Positions 51,885 to 61,447 of a stretch of DNA of 64,000 nt are shown piece by piece. The notes under the pieces are model-generated. The model was not told the origin of the DNA and made no database searches. It saw only the letters and a program-made list of their open reading frames with translations. The stretch's first letter is position 1. Each line of letters opens with the position of its first letter. A program made the position numbers and the translations under genes. The stretch spans positions 496,001 through 560,000 of the forward strand of contig JAULSR010000001.1 in NCBI GenBank assembly GCA_030512295.1, given 5' to 3'. This DNA comes from Bombardia bombarda (taxonomy: Eukaryota > Ascomycota > Sordariomycetes > Sordariales > Lasiosphaeriaceae).

Positions 51885-53755
51885 TTACTGGGAAGGCGTC
51901 TTCTTCCAGAAATCGCGCCACATCTCCTTCAGACCATATTGAGGATCCTTGGACTCGTACACCCTAACCGACTTGCCATCTCCCGCGAACCGCTCCAGTA
52001 TGCCAGGAGATTGGCGACCACCGAAATTGGCATGCGTCTTCGGTGGTCTCGCAGCGCGGTCCTTGATCGTCTCGGCAAGCTGTGGGGCAATGTCTGCAAA
52101 GCAGTTATTCAGCTCTCGTTCCAGAGAGAAGTAGGGCTTTTTCGCGAGCTCAGGTGCCATCAAATTGTAGGACCTGGTGATGGCGTTCAGGTTCGAGATG
52201 GCGAGCTCCATGTATGATCGCTCGCGGGCCTCCCAATCTGGGTCGCGGAACGGTCTGGACAGCGTGGGCTCTGAATCGGGAACCTCAACGCTACTCGGAG
52301 CATCATCTGCGGCGCTGGTTTGGGGGTCAGATGACACTGGCTTTTGGCGTATCTTGACCATGACGGCGTCATCGGTTGAGTTTGTCGGTACTGCTATCTG
52401 CTCGACGTTTCTTCGCCGGGGGTTGTGGACCTCCTCGGCTCGAGCATACTCCCTTGCCCTGGCCATCTGCTCCTCAAGACTGCCGCCACGACTGGAAATC
52501 ATGCGCGCGGCGTTTCGTTTCCAGTTGGCGCGTATGGTTGCCCGGAAGCTGTTGGCCGTCTTGACCAGTTCTTGTTGCTTCTCGATCCACGGGGGCACAA
52601 TCTCTTGTCTTTTGATCATCTTGTTCATGATGTACTCGGTCTTGAAATCTATCTGTCAGCTAGGTTTGGGGAAAGTAGTAGCGGAGAACTTACCGTGTCA
52701 ATAAAAGGATTGTCGGCGCGTGCATCGCGCTCGACACCCTTTCCACGAGGGATGTTCTGTCCTCATGTCAGAATTGCCCTTCCACCATCAGTGCCATATC
52801 AACCCCGACATACCTTGAACTGTCCCCGGGCAATAGCATCCTCGATCCTACCAACCACACCTTATCAGCAGCCACTCCTTCAACCCATCGCCACTGCCCC
52901 GTCCTTCACTAGAGTTAGCACCCACCTCTCATTCGCCAGTGCCGCCAGCCCCGTGATGGAATTCGGCATGGCTCTCGCCCCAGGCCTAAACCGCTCCCTG
53001 AACTCTTCCCTAAACTTCTCCCTCTCCTCCTTGCTCAGCCCCGAGTCCTCCTTCAGCCCCATGCCCGCATACGCCTGAGCCCTATCTCTCGCATTCGCCG
53101 CCCTCGTGCTCGCGCTGGCCGTCGGGTTGCGCTTGATGCGCATGTCTACCAGCACGGGCGTGGGTATCTTTGCCTTGCCGCGTAGCCCCGGGGCCAGCGG
53201 CTTGCGCGCGTCGTTGAGCATGCGCAGCACTGTGTCCTCTGTCGCCTCCTCGCCCGTCCATGCCTGCGCGGAGGCGATGGCGCGCGTGCCCTGTCCTGCA
53301 GAGGAGGGGAGGCGCCCCGCGACGTTGGCTTCTGTAAAGGCGGCGGCGTGGTCGGATTGGAATTGCGAGGCGTTGGAGATCTTGGAGAGAAGCTTGGCTT
53401 TGAGCTCCTCGCTGAAGCCGGCGTCTTGGACGGCGCGCACGCCGGCGCGGCCCCCGGTTAGGAGGGCGTCTTCGGTTGCTTGTTCGAGGCGGCGAGACAT
53501 GGCGGATTGGATGTCGGAGGAGGATGAGGAGGCTGATTGTGTAGAGGGAGCGCTGGGAGATGCATCGTGGGATGGGTCTGGCTCAGATGTCGCCGGGCTG
53601 GGTTTGGTGGTGGTCGCTGATCGAGACTCGGTTCGAGATTCGGATGAGCGGGAATGGCTCTGGGATAATTGTCGCGCAGAGGGGAAGAGTCGAGATCGAG
53701 AGGTTTGGCGTAGCGCGCGTGTGCAGCAGCCGCAGACGAACGGAGCCGAAGACAT
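51885..53755 (-). CDS. DNAJC28/DUF1992-domain mitochondrial protein
   Basis: Exons 53755-52926, 52847-52814 (34 bp), 52756-52694 (63 bp) and 52640-51885 close to 560 residues. The N-terminus is rich in Arg, Ser and Thr without acidic residues, as in a mitochondrial targeting signal. The conserved DUF1992 block starts near residue 277 with RIEDAIARGQFKNIPRGKG and continues as DNPFIDTTEYIMNKMIKRQEIVPPWIE; it is cut by three introns. Members (DNAJC28 in animals) are poorly understood, and fungal ones have no J domain; none is seen here. The middle and C-terminus are charged helices. Divergent from the gene starting at 54280. Confidence 0.9.
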
Positions 53756-54279
53756 GATTAACCATCACCACGGGAATATTTATGGAGGTGCAGGATATAG
53801 TACCCGTTTAACTCTTAGATATTGTGTTGCTTCTGTGACGAATTGCCACCACTTGACCCATGACGACCCGTCCACTCCCCCATGCCAAGGCGAGGCGATA
53901 GGGAGGTCAATCCACACAGTTATCACACCGTGCGAACAGATGCTCAAAAACATCAGACTTAAAAGGTACGCCTAAGCTGACGTGCTTTGCCTTCCTCGAA
54001 CCCCCAAACGTGTCCTGAAATGTCGGTTATCTTTTTTTTCCTTATATTGCAAAATGATGCGTACTTTTCTGTGTGGGCACACAACCGTACCAAGTTGTTC
54101 TCGGGCCAAATCGCCGTTCATAAGAATGAGTACCTACCCGGTTATACCGTTATACGAGCACGTATCTATGCAACAGTTCACATGGGATCAACTTTCTCGC
54201 CATCTTTGGAGTGTTCCAAGACATCACGCTCGATTCAGGACTGTGATTCAGGTCTGTGAAGTTACCCAACTATAATTAA
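53756..54279. other. Divergent promoter region
   Basis: 524 bp between the DUF1992 gene and the DUF3433-like gene; only presumed promoters are seen. Confidence 0.5.
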
Positions 54280-57129
54280 ATGTCGCCAACTCCGCTTCCC
54301 CATTACCTTTTCCCCCGGAATCCAGTTCAAATGGCGCCTGAAGAGCCCCACGAAGAACTTGACATTGTCGATCCTGACATTGAGCCAGGTCGCTGGCCGC
54401 AACCATGTGCCTGGACGGACAGCACCGATGAGCTTCTCAAGAAGGACTTTCAAGTCGATAGTTATGCCAGTGGCTCTTCTGGTAACTATGAGACGGCCTC
54501 TTCCGCCTCCATGTCTTATCAACTGGACGTCACTCGTCTCAACCCCGTGCAGGTCCGCCTCGTGGTGCGAGAAGACCATGCCATTATTCCTAGCAACGTT
54601 TCGCCTCCTCAAGGTGCCTCCTTTGATGTGCCACTATCTCAACCTTTTGAGGTTTCAGAAGGCAACACTGCGCCATCCAGTTGTTTTATCACCAATAGCC
54701 CATTTCCTCGACCGACAGACGTTACCGCATCCGATATTGAACTGGATTGCTTACAGATTCGCCCTTCCGGAGCCTGCAGTACCGAGCACCTTATATCGGT
54801 CTCAGGCCCCCGGCAGTCAGATAGCATTGCATCTGACAGTCTTCCGACTACAACACCATCCATAGAAAAGCCAACGCGAAAGCCGAACTATAAGCCGATG
54901 CCCCTTCAGTGGCCGTACGAGCTCTTTCTATTTCTTCTAATTTCTGGACTCTTCACCTTCATCGAATACGAAATCCACATTCTCCCGCAGCTCAACTTCC
55001 ACGGTCTTCAGGTTCTTCCACCATACAAAGACAAGCCGGCCGGAATACACGCGAGACCGCCTCTGGGACCTATTGCTGATCCTGATCCACGCCCACCGTC
55101 AACCGACTATCCCCAAGCCAACCCAACACCGACAATGTGTGCATGGACATATATCTGGATGTCAAATGACATCTATGTTCCAGAAGTTTCCGGTCACCCT
55201 CCAACTATTGTATACTCCGGAACAGGTGGCATTCTTCTCCGATTTACTAATGAGCCCAACTGGTGCCCATGTGACGAGACTGAGCTTGGCATTGACCACT
55301 TCACAAGCCCAGACGAGGGCTGTAACTCAGTAATCAATGCTATTAAGTCCGCTGGAACTACAGATTATTATATTATATCTACTTTCACGGCACCTACCCC
55401 ATCGGACTCCCCATACACCGTCAATGATTATTATTCTGTCTGGGTAGCTTTGGGTGAAAAGCCACCGCAAGTACCACTTCCCTTCATATATCCTACTATG
55501 AACGATCAGGGAGAGATAGTGGTACCCCTCGAGTTGAAGACCACAAGTATCAAAGAGGGCGATACCGCTGTCTATGACGCGTTTGGTAACAAACTTGCAC
55601 CACCATTCACTGGTCTATTTGCTGCAGGTAACACCGGCATCGAGACATTGTTCTCTCCTCAATTTCCCATTGGTCAGCCCACAGCTACGATAACATGGCC
55701 GAGCAGTCGGTCCATTGTATGGTGGACTCTGCCGTCCTCCAGGCGAATAAGCACCTCAACAGAGCAGTGGCCAAGCAATGTGACCATTGCACCGTATCCT
55801 CCGCCGTCTTCCAGTCCGAAAAGCACCCCAACAGAACAGCCCTTTGACTCAATCACCAGTTCTAGCAGTTTCTCCTCCCCCGACATGTCCACGGCGCGGT
55901 CTTCTTGGGCTACCAGCACCGGTCCCAGTTCCTCTGCCACAGAAGTACCGGTTACAAGGACTGGCAGCATTTCGAGCTCTGCTATCAGTGAAATAGCCAT
56001 TACAAACCCTTCTGGATTCTCGACCACCATTATATCCTTGTCACTCTCGGTAGATACAGGTCCTTCAATCCTGTGGTCTCTCTCGCCAACCGCACCAATA
56101 TCCAGTGGTAAAGTCTCGGTCTCGACAGATCAGAGCACTGATACCTGTTTGTCACAAGCCACCAACAAGCTATCCACGAACGGCATTCTCAGCAAAATAA
56201 CATTCAGCACCACCTCAAGTATTTTGCCAAAAACATCTCTTTCATTACCAACCCTCCTGCTCGAAACTACGTCCAGCCTCTCCCGGGAGCATGTAACAGC
56301 TGCCCTAACAGCATCTCCTGGTAGGGATGATTATACCGCAGCGCAAGACATCGTGGATTTTTCCTCTTCTTCTTCACGTTTCGTGGCCATACCTCCTAGT
56401 AGTGCTCTAGACGTTATCTCTTCCACAAGGCAAACAAAAGGGGGACTTGGTCCGCCTTCGCTTCCAAAAATCTGGCATTCAGACAACATCCCTAGCTTGG
56501 TACTAGTTACAATCAAAACACCAACCCTTCATTCCATGCTACCAGATCTGTCTCCTTCAAGTTCCACTAGAGGCGCCGCCACAACGTTGACCACCTCTGC
56601 CCTCACCCAAAACGACATCACATCACAGCCGGAAATCAGCAGCTCTAAACACGCAATACAAGCTGTTGAGCAGATTTTTGCATCAACTTCTGATCTAGAA
56701 CATGAGGCTAGTCATGTGTCAATCGGGAAAATAGGGACCACTACCGAGACACGGGCAACGACCACATTAATAGGGACGTATCAAACATTCGTCCCGCCGC
56801 CTGGTCCATATCCACCCGAAGCACAAGGATTTTTCAGTCTCCAATCCGAAGTCGACTATATCATGGCTGCTTTGATCCCTGTGCTTCTTGCCACGCTCCT
56901 GACAATCCCAGTGCAAATCTTCACGAGTAGCTTCAACATCATGCTCCCATTCAGAGCACTGGGCCACCACCGTGGAGCCACAGCTCTAGACTCACTTTGT
57001 CTGGCACGAAGCAGTCTGCTGGGACCACTAGGGAGAGGGATAGGCTTGTGGGGGAGATGGGGAGGAGGTATGTTTTTGGGGCTGTGGGTGGTGGTGAGGG
57101 TGAAGGGGAGGGGAATGGGAGGAGGATAG
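54280..57129 (+). CDS. Large DUF3433-like fungal membrane protein, C-terminally truncated
   Basis: An open frame of 949 codons; an ATG at 54331 is an equally good start. A hydrophilic N-terminus is followed by one membrane helix (about 211-232), then a long extracellular-type region: a globular cysteine-bearing part (about 285-440) and a Ser/Thr-rich stalk likely to be O-glycosylated (about 460-830). A second helix at about 858-882 (DYIMAALIPVLLATLL) opens the C-terminal module I associate with DUF3433 proteins, which usually continue for well over 100 residues with more helices. Here the frame ends about 65 residues later in Gly-rich sequence. The frame one base over encodes RRYVFGAV...RRIGVDYY up to 57173, which looks like the true C-terminal tail. 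Deletion plus frameshift is the simplest reading. Function unknown. Confidence 0.7.
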   Translation: MSPTPLPHYLFPRNPVQMAPEEPHEELDIVDPDIEPGRWPQPCAWTDSTDELLKKDFQVDSYASGSSGNYETASSASMSYQLDVTRLNPVQVRLVVREDHAIIPSNVSPPQGASFDVPLSQPFEVSEGNTAPSSCFITNSPFPRPTDVTASDIELDCLQIRPSGACSTEHLISVSGPRQSDSIASDSLPTTTPSIEKPTRKPNYKPMPLQWPYELFLFLLISGLFTFIEYEIHILPQLNFHGLQVLPPYKDKPAGIHARPPLGPIADPDPRPPSTDYPQANPTPTMCAWTYIWMSNDIYVPEVSGHPPTIVYSGTGGILLRFTNEPNWCPCDETELGIDHFTSPDEGCNSVINAIKSAGTTDYYIISTFTAPTPSDSPYTVNDYYSVWVALGEKPPQVPLPFIYPTMNDQGEIVVPLELKTTSIKEGDTAVYDAFGNKLAPPFTGLFAAGNTGIETLFSPQFPIGQPTATITWPSSRSIVWWTLPSSRRISTSTEQWPSNVTIAPYPPPSSSPKSTPTEQPFDSITSSSSFSSPDMSTARSSWATSTGPSSSATEVPVTRTGSISSSAISEIAITNPSGFSTTIISLSLSVDTGPSILWSLSPTAPISSGKVSVSTDQSTDTCLSQATNKLSTNGILSKITFSTTSSILPKTSLSLPTLLLETTSSLSREHVTAALTASPGRDDYTAAQDIVDFSSSSSRFVAIPPSSALDVISSTRQTKGGLGPPSLPKIWHSDNIPSLVLVTIKTPTLHSMLPDLSPSSSTRGAATTLTTSALTQNDITSQPEISSSKHAIQAVEQIFASTSDLEHEASHVSIGKIGTTTETRATTTLIGTYQTFVPPPGPYPPEAQGFFSLQSEVDYIMAALIPVLLATLLTIPVQIFTSSFNIMLPFRALGHHRGATALDSLCLARSSLLGPLGRGIGLWGRWGGGMFLGLWVVVRVKGRGMGGG

Positions 57130-57295
57130 GGGTTGATTATTATTCAGGGGAAGGGGGTAGGAAAGTAACGTGAAGGTAAATACCAGTGACGTGGATGGTT
57201 TGGAGCTGTATGGTTTATGGCTGTTCTTTTTTTTTTTTTTTAGCTTTTCTTAAGAGGCTCGACTGAGTCCAGTTGCAGCTTCGGCTGTCTTCGAT

Positions 57296-59627
57296 CTAGC
57301 CAGCAGTCTTATATCTACGTGACTGGCAGTATTTAAGGAAGAAGGAATCTCGGCTGCACTGATTAACCATATAAATAGTAATCGATTCTACACCATTAGT
57401 ACAGTGCCAGTCAGCAAATTTTGTTGGACTGCTACCAGAATGGTCATCTGGCAGGTCTACGGTGAAAGTTTTCTGATCTAGGAAATATCCACGCTTTCTG
57501 AAATAAAGAAAAAGATGAGAGTCGGTGGGGCTGAATGACATATAATCGGCTGCTCCAAGCTCTTGAGAGATTTGTATGACTTGCAAGCATTGTCCACTGG
57601 GAATGTCCCAGATTTGAACGTTCCTTGTATTTGTTACCGACACGAGCCTTTGGATGTCATGGGGCCGAAAGGCGGCCGCTGGGATCCTACCGCCCGAACT
57701 CTCGAATGTCCGATGGCAGGACGGATAAGACTCCATGAGGTCCCATATCTGAACGACAGACTTTTCTACCCAGTCTCCCGATGTATCTCTTGTTCCATAC
57801 CGAGTGACGGGTAAAGTAAGCCACCTATCGTCGGAAGAAAAGACCATTTTCCCAACATTTATGATCTCAATCTGGGACTCATGTAAAATCTTTGACTCGC
57901 CAGAAACCAGATCTGAGACTACCAATGAATGTTTGGAAACCGAAGCAAAGAATCGCTTGTCGTGGGAGAAAGAAGCTTCCTTCACCCCCATGTGGCCGTC
58001 TAACACAGAGACACAGTTGCTGGTAGTCATATGAGAAGTTGAGTAAACGAGGATTATGCCCCCAAATGATTTGCTTGCCCCAAGAGTCCCAGGTATCTAG
58101 GTTGACTGGACTACTTTGCAAGCCAGATGTCTCGGCCCAAGTTGTCATATCCCCTAGCAAAAAGTCTTTGGCTGACTGGTGCACGAAATAGACTGTCTCC
58201 TCCCGGAGGGACAGGAATGAACCGCAAAGCTCAATAATTCTCTTCAACTCTTTCGGGTTATCAGAGAGCTGCTTTGAAGGCATCTCCACAAGAGCTGTTA
58301 GCTCTTGGAGACTCAGCGGTCGATAAACAGTCGTGTTGGCCGCAAGTATTTGCCTGCACAAGCTAAAATTGGGCAGTATCTCTAATTGCTGAACTATTTG
58401 CCTATAAAGATCCTCAAGACCAGGGGAAACCTGCTCAACTTGAAGCAGGCTGACAACTTCCCACCTAGGAACAGACCGGAGAATGAGGTTCTGACAAACC
58501 AAGGCGACCCGCAGAAACGTGCCATGCGCGTTTGAGGTCAGAAAACTGCCAGCTGCTTTTTCTGTTTCTTTGTCGCACTCGCAAGCTTTTGACAGCTCCT
58601 GGACTTTGGCTCGAATATAGTTCTCGACGGCACCAGTCACTGACCCTTCATTAAGCTCCAGGCTGATTGTGTGCTTCTGGTCATCGACTCTCAGCTTTTC
58701 TTCGATCTTTGGCAACTTTCGGCTGGTTAAAATCCATTGCACACGCGACCTTGGATCTTTCGAGAATTTCACGACCAGGTCTAAGAGCTTTGGCAAGTCA
58801 TTTCTACCACACTCATCAAGCGCATGGTCGGTGTAAACCTTGGAGTCCTGTTCAAACTCGCTCTCGCTGTTTTGAATAGATGCCAGGTCGGCTTTCCAGT
58901 CATTGATCAAGAGGAGATCCCTGAAGAATGCAAGGCCCCGATGGCGGTAAAATGAACAGACGCTCTTTATCTGGTATAAGAGGAGGAGCTTGTAAAGTTT
59001 GACGAGGTGCGTCTCCAGGCTGTGTCTCATGTCGGAAAGATTCCTGTCGTTGGCTTCTTTGAGTTGCTGGTCTGACAAGCTCGAGTACCACTTCATCCTC
59101 TCGATAACATACTCCAGACCCTCACGGTTGTCTTGAGTCGCCTTGATAGGATTGGCAAACATCTTCAAAGACAAATTATCATGAAGCCTAGGCCTGTCTG
59201 CGCACATAGTCGAACTCACCTCCAGAGCAATGCACACGCCCGTCCAGGAAAGGGCGGTTTGGGGCGTCTCCGCAATTGGCGAGCTGATGATGGCTTTCAA
59301 TGAGAATACAATGTATGTCCAAAGCCTCACTAGCCCGGCCTTTCACCTTGGCCTCTTTCTCCGTTTTCTTCAACCCCGAGTCAATAATGCGTCTCATCTG
59401 ATCTCGTCTCGTATTCGGGTCTTCGGAGATATCTTGGGACTCCACTACGGCACCTTGGGGGTTGGTATCGCCTCTTCTGACTGCACTGGCGCAGAGGTTG
59501 AGGCGTTGAGACCCGCTGAGCCCGTTAGGGCGGGAACATTGCCTTTTCCTCCCTTGCCTGACGCGCTAGGGTCTTTGCTTCGACGTAAGGGCTTCTTGAG
59601 CTAGGCGAAGAGGCGTTTCCTAGGCAT
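57296..59627 (-). pseudogene. NACHT/WD40 NLR pseudogene lacking its P-loop
   Basis: The best start is the ATG at 59627 (Met-Pro-Arg-Lys-Arg), followed after eight codons by a TAG at 59601-59603. A second TAG and a frame change lie near 59440-59450. The NACHT_N region is recognisable (SLKAIISSPIAETPQTALSW, then after a likely 57-bp intron at 59163-59219, REGLEYVIERMKWYSSLS and YKLLLLYQIKSVCS). The chain then jumps from the end of NACHT_N straight into the Walker B region, here HALDEC in place of the usual DALDEC, so the P-loop and about 150 residues of the NTPase core are missing. The later NACHT part is kept (FVHQSAKDFLL). Near 58030 the frame changes again, and the last 245 codons resemble degenerate WD40 repeats (VLDGH, VQIWDIPSGQC). 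Intact relatives are STAND-type receptors in heterokaryon incompatibility and immunity; this copy cannot bind ATP normally. Confidence 0.85.
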
Positions 59628-60205
59628 AGTGACGGGCTTGACTAAATGAAACCAGCGATGAAGTGATGGAAAATTGGAAGTCGCGCAGAATGGAGCGGGA
59701 ACAGGACTGGACATGGACAGCCTGATCAAGACTCTACGGCATCGAAAAGTTGCCCTGCAGCCCCCAGGGAGCATGGCCAGATGATTGGCTCATGGTACGG
59801 GCGGCATGAAGAGGTGTGCTACCACAACCTTCTATTGGCTTGATGGTGAAGTACAAAGCACCGAATGCATACCTACATATGGCGACAAAATAGATAGGTA
59901 GTTTCGTTATTACTTCTCTTGGAAGTGGACCAAGACTGAAGTTGGGGTCGACAGGAGACGGGAACGACTGAAGAAGGTTATTTATACCGTTGGAAGTACT
60001 GTACCGAATATTTGTAATATCCTATAATAATTATATGGAAGGTATAGTAAGTATGAGTCAAAAAGTCTAGCCCCTTCCCAGTTTTACCACCTAATTATAC
60101 CTGAGCTTGATTTTTATAATTGCAATAGAATGGTTATAAAAAGGATAGTTGTCAGTGGTGCAGTTGTAGATGGGACCAGACGCTACAAAAACCTTCTCAC
60201 ACAGC
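59628..60205. other. Intergenic stretch between gene relics
   Basis: No gene is seen. AT content is high around 59830-60130, with stops in all frames. Confidence 0.5.
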
Positions 60206-61138
60206 TCATCTTGCAAGAAGCATGTTACCTAACCTGCACACCGCACCGGCGAGCCTCCCGACCCACTCCATCCACAAGTCGTCTGCCTCAGCGCTGCTGC
60301 GCAACTGATGGCCAGCATACTGAATAAGCTGCGCAGCGACTACGGCCCCATAGCTGCGAACTATCTTGAGCTTGGCCTCGAGGAGCGCGCTGTTGGTAAC
60401 CACTGTTCGCATCGTTCTCTGAATCTCTCGGTGCTGTAATCGCTGTCAAAGCCGCTAACTAAGACGCGTTTCGTCAGTATAACTTCTTTCTTATCTCGCT
60501 TACAGTGATGAAAGCGATAGGGTAGTTCGGTAGGTACGTCAACGGATTAACTGGAACTCACTGTAATGGGTGCTCCTGTGCTCCTCTACACCAATACTGA
60601 CACCATCGACATCGTACGGAAGCTCTGGGCTGAGCGGGTCAAAGGTTTGTGGAGCATTGCGTTTGAGGTTGATGAGCAACTCGGCTAAGCGTTGATGGTG
60701 AGTTTTATCGGCGAAGGGAATGTAGGCGGCCAGGTTTAGGGCATGTGCCGTGATGTAGTTGAAAATGCCCGAGGCAATACGTTGGGGATCTCGTTGTCAG
60801 TAGGTGATACACCACCTCCCTTTTTCCTTGTCTTCTTCCTCGCTTTCGTCTTCCTCCTCATCCTCGTCCTCGTCCTTGCTTCCGTCTTCGTCTTCGTTCT
60901 CCTCGTTCTGCTCGTTTAGAGAGCGTTGAGTTTGGAATGTCTGATAATTCGTATGAAAGAACTCCCGGACCTTCGCGCTAGCCCTTGTGGCTGCCAGATA
61001 TATTGTACTAGTAAGTTCGAATCTCATTACCAAGCTCGTCCTTTTGGAGTAGCACACGTCGCAGGTAAAACACTCAGACGCACAATCAATATCATAGGCA
61101 AAACGAACAGATGTGCAAGAAGCAAACAAACTCTCCAT
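60206..61138 (-). pseudogene. Broken small gene, unrecognised (possibly DUF3632-like)
   Basis: A first segment (61138-60797) ends in a Glu/Asp-rich tract; after an in-frame TGA the same frame goes on with protein-like sequence (QRIASGIFNYITAHALNLAAYIPFADK, LAELLINLKRNAPQ and LPYDVDGVSIG, about 60796-60565). A donor-like GTGAGT follows, and a last segment at 60412-60206 (helical, LLEAKLKIVRSYG...) lies beyond an intron-sized gap but its frame does not join cleanly. I have a weak impression of the fungal DUF3632 family. It reads as a decayed gene, although an unusual exon structure is possible. Confidence 0.4.
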
Positions 61139-61447
61139 TCCACTCCACGAATTACTGACTGGGCCGATACTAAGGTAAACAAAGTACTCATTATAGTGGT
61201 ATCAATCATTTCCGTCCAGCCCAAATCCATCCTCCCCTAGCACCGCCTGTCCTTCCAAGAGATATGGAAGGCAACGAGCAAGTGTGTTAGCCAGCTAAAT
61301 ACATACAAAAGAAACATAATCTATTCCAAATTCAAACCAAAATCCAATAACTTCTAACGGGGATGATATCTCCCACCATATACTTCTTCTCTTTTGCAAC
61401 CTTTTCTTACAACAGAGGATACCTGGCCACCGACCGCCATCCTACCA
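61139..61447. other. Intergenic stretch
   Basis: 3' flank of the ABC transporter gene; nothing else is seen. Confidence 0.5.
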
